Position numbers and translations under genes: made by a program
Source: Paramecium tetraurelia
Taxonomy: Eukaryota; Ciliophora; Oligohymenophorea; Peniculida; Parameciidae
Length of the DNA stretch: 64,000 bases
Direction of reading: 5' to 3'
NCBI RefSeq assembly: GCF_000165425.1
Contig: NW_001799355.1
Location: 188,019 to 252,018 of the forward strand
Notes under the pieces: model-generated
Told to the model about the DNA's origin: nothing
Database searches by the model: none
The model's input: only the letters and a program-made list of their open reading frames with translations
Shown: one piece after another, positions 60,223-64,000 of the stretch
Layout of the letters: each line of letters starts with the position of its first letter
Numbering within the stretch: the first letter of the stretch is position 1

Positions 60223-61619
60223 ATGTAAAGTAAATTTATTATTGTTAAGTGATAGACTACAGGTTGATAACCAAAAAGGGTGAAGGCACTTTTTCAGAAG
60301 TTATAAAAGCTTAATCTGTGAAAACTACTTAATTAGTTGCAATAAAATGCATGAAGCAGATTTTCCAAACGATTGACTAAGTATTGTATTTTAATTCTAA
60401 TATTGGTTAACAAACTCAAAGAAATTCAAGCATTAAGAAAGTTATAAAATCACGAGCACATTATTAAATTAATTGAAGTATTATAGTAAAATATCATTCA
60501 TTATAATTAGTGATGAACCTACTGGAAGATTGGCTTTAGTATTCGAGTTGATGGAATAAAATCTGTACGAACATATTAAAGGTAAGATTAACAAATACAT
60601 GTATTTAGGCAGAAAAATACCACTAAAATAAGAGAAGATTAGGAGTTATACGTATTAATTACTAAAAGCCATTGACTTTATGCACACGAATAATATTTTT
60701 CACAGAGATATTAAACCGTAAGATTTGAATTGATAGGTTTTAGTGAAAATATCCTGTTGCTTGGAGATCATCTTAAATTGGCTGATTTGGGTTCATGCAA
60801 GGGTATTTACTCCAAACATCCATACACAGAATATATCTCAACGAGATGGTATAGATCTCCAGAATGTCTAATGACTGATGGTTATTATGATAGTAAAATG
60901 GATATATGGGGTGCCGGCTGTGTCTTATTCGAGATCACAGCTCTATTCCCTCTCTTTCCTGGAAGTAATGAATTGGATCAAGTGCATCGCATTCACAACA
61001 TTTTGGGAACACCCAATCCTAAAGTCCTTGATCGATTCAGGAAGCATGCGACTCACATGGAAATCAATTTCCCTTAAAAAGTTGGAACTGGATTAGAGAA
61101 TTTGATTCCAAACGCTCCTAAAGATCTTGTAGATCTAATTAAATAGATGTTAATTTATGATCCAGAAGAACGTATCACTGCAAAACAAGCACTGAGACAT
61201 CCTTACTTCAAAGAAATAAGAGATCAAGAATAATAAAGATTGTTAGAAACTAGTTTATAATCGATAAAATTATTAAAAAAAAAGTAATATTTCCAATAAT
61301 AATTAGTGATGATTCCCTTATGGACGAAGAGTAAAATACAACTCAGATAATTCATAAAAAGACTTTATTTAATCAAACCAATAAAGTCTTATAAAACTCT
61401 TTTAAGAATAAAAATTTGCATCTCCTGGATTGTGTAAAATTGCCTACTCTAACAAAAAAATAAGCAGACTTAAAGAAGGCTTATGGTCCAGCACATTTTT
61501 AGAGTAAAAATTATTATTAATAATTAGCTACAAAGAAAAAGTCTATTTAATATGAATACATCTTATATGGTAAAAAGGCTAACTTAGGTAATTTTCTAAA
61601 TACTCTCAGACATAAATGA
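60223..61619 (+). CDS. MOK/MAK-like ciliary protein kinase
   Basis: RCK-group kinase (MAK/ICK/MOK), which act on cilium length. Start ATG 60223 with a 20-nt intron; later introns of 25, 27, 26 and 23 nt. Kinase motifs: GEGTFSEVIKAQS (P-loop), [73 protein letters not shown] (DFG is DLG), TEYISTRWYRSPECL, the MOK/MAK activation segment, and GAGCVLFEITALFPLFPGSN. C-terminal tail ends KLPTLTKKQADLKKAYG and a LRHK end. About 425 residues. To keep the frame before KEIQALRKL, 25 bases at 60381-60405 must be removed, but they end in TG instead of AG. Confidence 0.8.
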
Positions 61620-62151
61620 ACATCACATTCTGATTAATTTTTAAATTTTAATATATTTAATCAGTTTTCTAAATAAGCAGTCTTACAGAATATTGTAATT
61701 ACTATTCAATTAATTTTTAATAAAGAACTATTTATAATTTTATCGAAATAATCTTAAATATTGTTAACGGTAACTAATATTTCATTATTAAGGATAAAAT
61801 TAATCTCTGAAATATGGATTCATACAATAATATGAATTGCTGAGTCATAATATTTGATTGCTTTTATCATATCTATTTAATTAACTTAGAGTGTTTGATT
61901 TTAAAATAATGCGCAATTTAAGAATTACTTTTTTTATTATAATAATCTGGGTTTTTTAGATTTTTTGTATTTTTACTAATGAAAATAAATCGATTTATTT
62001 AAAAACATATAATTGGCTTGAATTTTTTATAGAATCCAAGATATCCAATGTTCTGCCTTCTAATCTTCTATGAGTTGTATAATTTTGTTGAAGGATTATA
62101 TTAATTAAATAAAAATATTTTAGTTTTCAAATAAAAATTATAATAAACAAG
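61620..62151. other. Gene-free or decayed region before the assembly gap
   Basis: About 530 AT-rich bases. A minus-strand frame near 62035-62085 has some protein-like sequence, but I could not tie it to a gene. Confidence 0.3.
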
Positions 62152-62635
62152 TCAAAATTAAAGTTCTTGATATTTAGTAATAATGAAAGAAGGGAGTAAA
62201 GCTTGATCTTTTAAAGATTTCCTTTGTAATAAAGTCGTAAACTAGATATTTTGATGTTATCCTTTCAAAAATTCGATTAATTTTTATTTTCTAGTTTTTT
62301 TCTGATCTGGAAATTTATTATTGTTTTGTTATTTCTATGGACTATTTTTGATTGACTAAAAGAGTTATAACTCGTCATTAGTTAAATTGATTTATTCATT
62401 AGAATTGAGAGCAATACTTAAATTGTTGAATTTCTTGTAATTTTTGTGTAATTCTTTTTTTTTATTTTTTATGCTTTTATCTGGTATTAAATGATCAAGT
62501 GTGCTGATCTAATAGGAAATAATTACAATTTTTTGGGAAAAGCATCTTCTCAAATACCTGGAGAACTGAGAGAGCCTTTAGTGAGCGTTCTTACTAATGA
62601 AACTTTTACATCGACGATATGATTAACATTTGGTA
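62152..62635 (-). CDS. Possible C-terminal part of a hypothetical protein (partial)
   Basis: Minus-strand frame open from the assembly gap to TGA 62152, about 160 codons, lysine/glutamine-rich at the end (KFPDQKKTRKQKLIEFLKGQ). Start lost in the gap or absent. A 41-codon plus-strand frame from ATG 62489 overlaps it. Could be a chance frame; no family recognised. Confidence 0.28.
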
Positions 62636-63006
62636 NNNNNNNNNNNNNNNNNNNNNNNNNNNNNNNNNNNNNNNNNNNNNNNNNNNNNNNNNNNNNNNNN
62701 NNNNNNNNNNNNNNNNNNNNNNNNNNNNNNNNNNNNNNNNNNNNNNNNNNNNNNNNNNNNNNNNNNNNNNNNNNNNNNNNNNNNNNNNNNNNNNNNNNNN
62801 NNNNNNNNNNNNNNNNNNNNNNNNNNNNNNNNNNNNNNNNNNNNNNNNNNNNNNNNNNNNNNNNNNNNNNNNNNNNNNNNNNNNNNNNNNNNNNNNNNNN
62901 NNNNNNNNNNNNNNNNNNNNNNNNNNNNNNNNNNNNNNNNNNNNNNNNNNNNNNNNNNNNNNNNNNNNNNNNNNNNNNNNNNNNNNNNNNNNNNNNNNNN
63001 NNNNNN
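62636..63006. other. Assembly gap (371 N)
   Basis: Run of undetermined bases. It removes the C-terminal part of the CCT4 gene. Translations across it in any frame are meaningless. Confidence 0.99.
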
Positions 63007-64000
63007 TTAATCGTAAAGATAAATGAATTTCTGGTGCTCCTCCTCCTGGAATCAATCCCTTGCTCTTTACTAAACTTCTAACAACACATAATGCATCATG
63101 AATGCTTCTGTCAGCCTCATCTAAGACTAATTGATTTGATCCTCTAACCAAAATAGTCAAGGCCTTAGATTGAGCAGGGACTTTAGTGATTCTCAATACT
63201 TTGCTTTCATCATTCAAATGAACGGTTTCTACTAATCCAGCAGTACCTAGTTTTTCTGGAGTCAATTAATCAATATGAGCAACTGGAACCAAACATAAGG
63301 TCTATACAAATATAAAATATAAATTACTTTAGAAATAAATTCAACATCATCTCTTTCAATATCCTTAACAACCATGATGCCTTTCTTGGCCAAAAAGTGT
63401 AATGACAAATCATTAACTGCATCTCTCAAAATACTTTTTTAGATCAATAACACATTGGCGCCTGAAGCAACTATCTTCTTGACTAAATCAATAATATATT
63501 TTCTTTCTTCCTTTAAGATTTTGTCCATTTCAGTGTAATCCTTAATGGCTATAGAGTTTTCAACATCAGTCTTAGGAGCAGATAGACAGAATTATAATAA
63601 AGCAACTTTAGCATCCTTAATTTATTATGGACCTCCTGCAGCTTAACTTGCCTTTTAATTTGAAAAGACTATGCCTTCAACTAACTCTGTATCATCTATT
63701 GTTCCTCCTAATTTCTTCACTATCTTGATATCTTTCAAATCAACATTATTTGGCTTTTGAGGATCGACAATTCTTAAGACAGCATCTACTGCCAATGGAG
63801 CCAATTAAGCACTGTTTGATGAAACAACTTTTGATGAAAGTGCTGTTTAGACACACTCAATTAATTATTATTTATTCTCTAAATCTACTGGCTTTTTCAA
63901 TTCGTCCAATGCTGTAAGAGCATACTCCAATGCAAATTAAAATCCCTCCGAAATTGTTGTTGGATGGATTCCCTTTTCCAATAGTACCTCGCATGATTTC
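63007..64000 (-). CDS. CCT4: T-complex chaperonin subunit delta (CCT4), partial
   Basis: Cytosolic group II chaperonin subunit that folds actin and tubulin. Incomplete at both ends: the N-terminal ATPase part lies beyond the window, the last 140 or so residues in the gap. Visible: [52 protein letters not shown] and [70 protein letters not shown] and [22 protein letters not shown] with [10 protein letters not shown] identifies the delta subunit. One 26-nt intron near 63304-63329 before [17 protein letters not shown]. Glutamines are partly TAA-coded. The lost 3' end should be about 420 nt, slightly more than the 371-base gap. Confidence 0.92.

Noticed and set aside
62606-63265. 219-codon frame spanning the N run
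   Set aside because: Most of its codons are undetermined bases; only the part right of 63006 (CCT4) is real.

Overview
The window is macronuclear DNA of a ciliate, almost certainly Paramecium. Long protein-coding frames use TAA and TAG as glutamine and end only at TGA. The DNA is very AT-rich, genes are packed tens of bases apart, and coding frames are broken by introns of about 20-34 nt beginning GTA/GTT and ending in AG, mostly TAG. The intron-free 149-residue calmodulin at 27800-28249 is of Paramecium type. Coordinates below were worked out by hand from conserved protein segments, so intron positions in the less conserved genes are approximate.

Layout. 0.4-7.7 kb: a ciliate-type transmembrane protein, FAD synthase, and a P5B-type transport ATPase. 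8.2-10.7 kb: an EF-hand protein, a WASH complex subunit (WASHC3) and small proteins. 11.5-16.3 kb: one 1561-residue multi-pass membrane protein with a PAS-like segment (TmcB-like). 16.5-19.5 kb: SF-assemblin, a small membrane protein and a tectonic-like protein. 19.6-30.3 kb: CDT1-like licensing factor, DOMON protein, Aurora-like kinase, NAD kinase, hypothetical proteins, calmodulin, a DFE-variant kinase and RER1. 30.7-33.0 kb: a decayed cGMP-dependent kinase. 33.2-42.6 kb: papain-like protease, FHA protein, clathrin light chain, MT-A70 adenine methyltransferase and a helical-repeat-like protein. 44-50 kb: TTLL3-like tubulin ligase, centrin-like EF-hand protein, porphobilinogen deaminase and small proteins. 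50-52.4 kb: a decayed Lon protease. 52.5-64 kb: alpha-amylase with one frameshift, RRN3-like Pol I factor, CK1 kinase, ALG6, MOK-like kinase, a 371-base assembly gap, and a partial CCT4.

There is no operon logic. Two themes recur: cilium and cytoskeleton (SF-assemblin, tectonic, TTLL3, centrin, CCT4, MOK, calmodulin) and endomembrane traffic (WASHC3, clathrin light chain, RER1, ALG6). The items most worth a second look are an RRN3-like protein that appears to carry an inserted DUF3223/DCL-type domain with an in-frame TGA at its end; two multi-lesion pseudogenes (PKG and Lon, the latter without its catalytic serine); a single-base frameshift in alpha-amylase; a MOK-like kinase whose best intron model has a TG instead of an AG acceptor; and a candidate structured RNA and a pair of hairpins in long gene-free stretches. 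I found no tRNA, rRNA, CRISPR array or intact mobile element.
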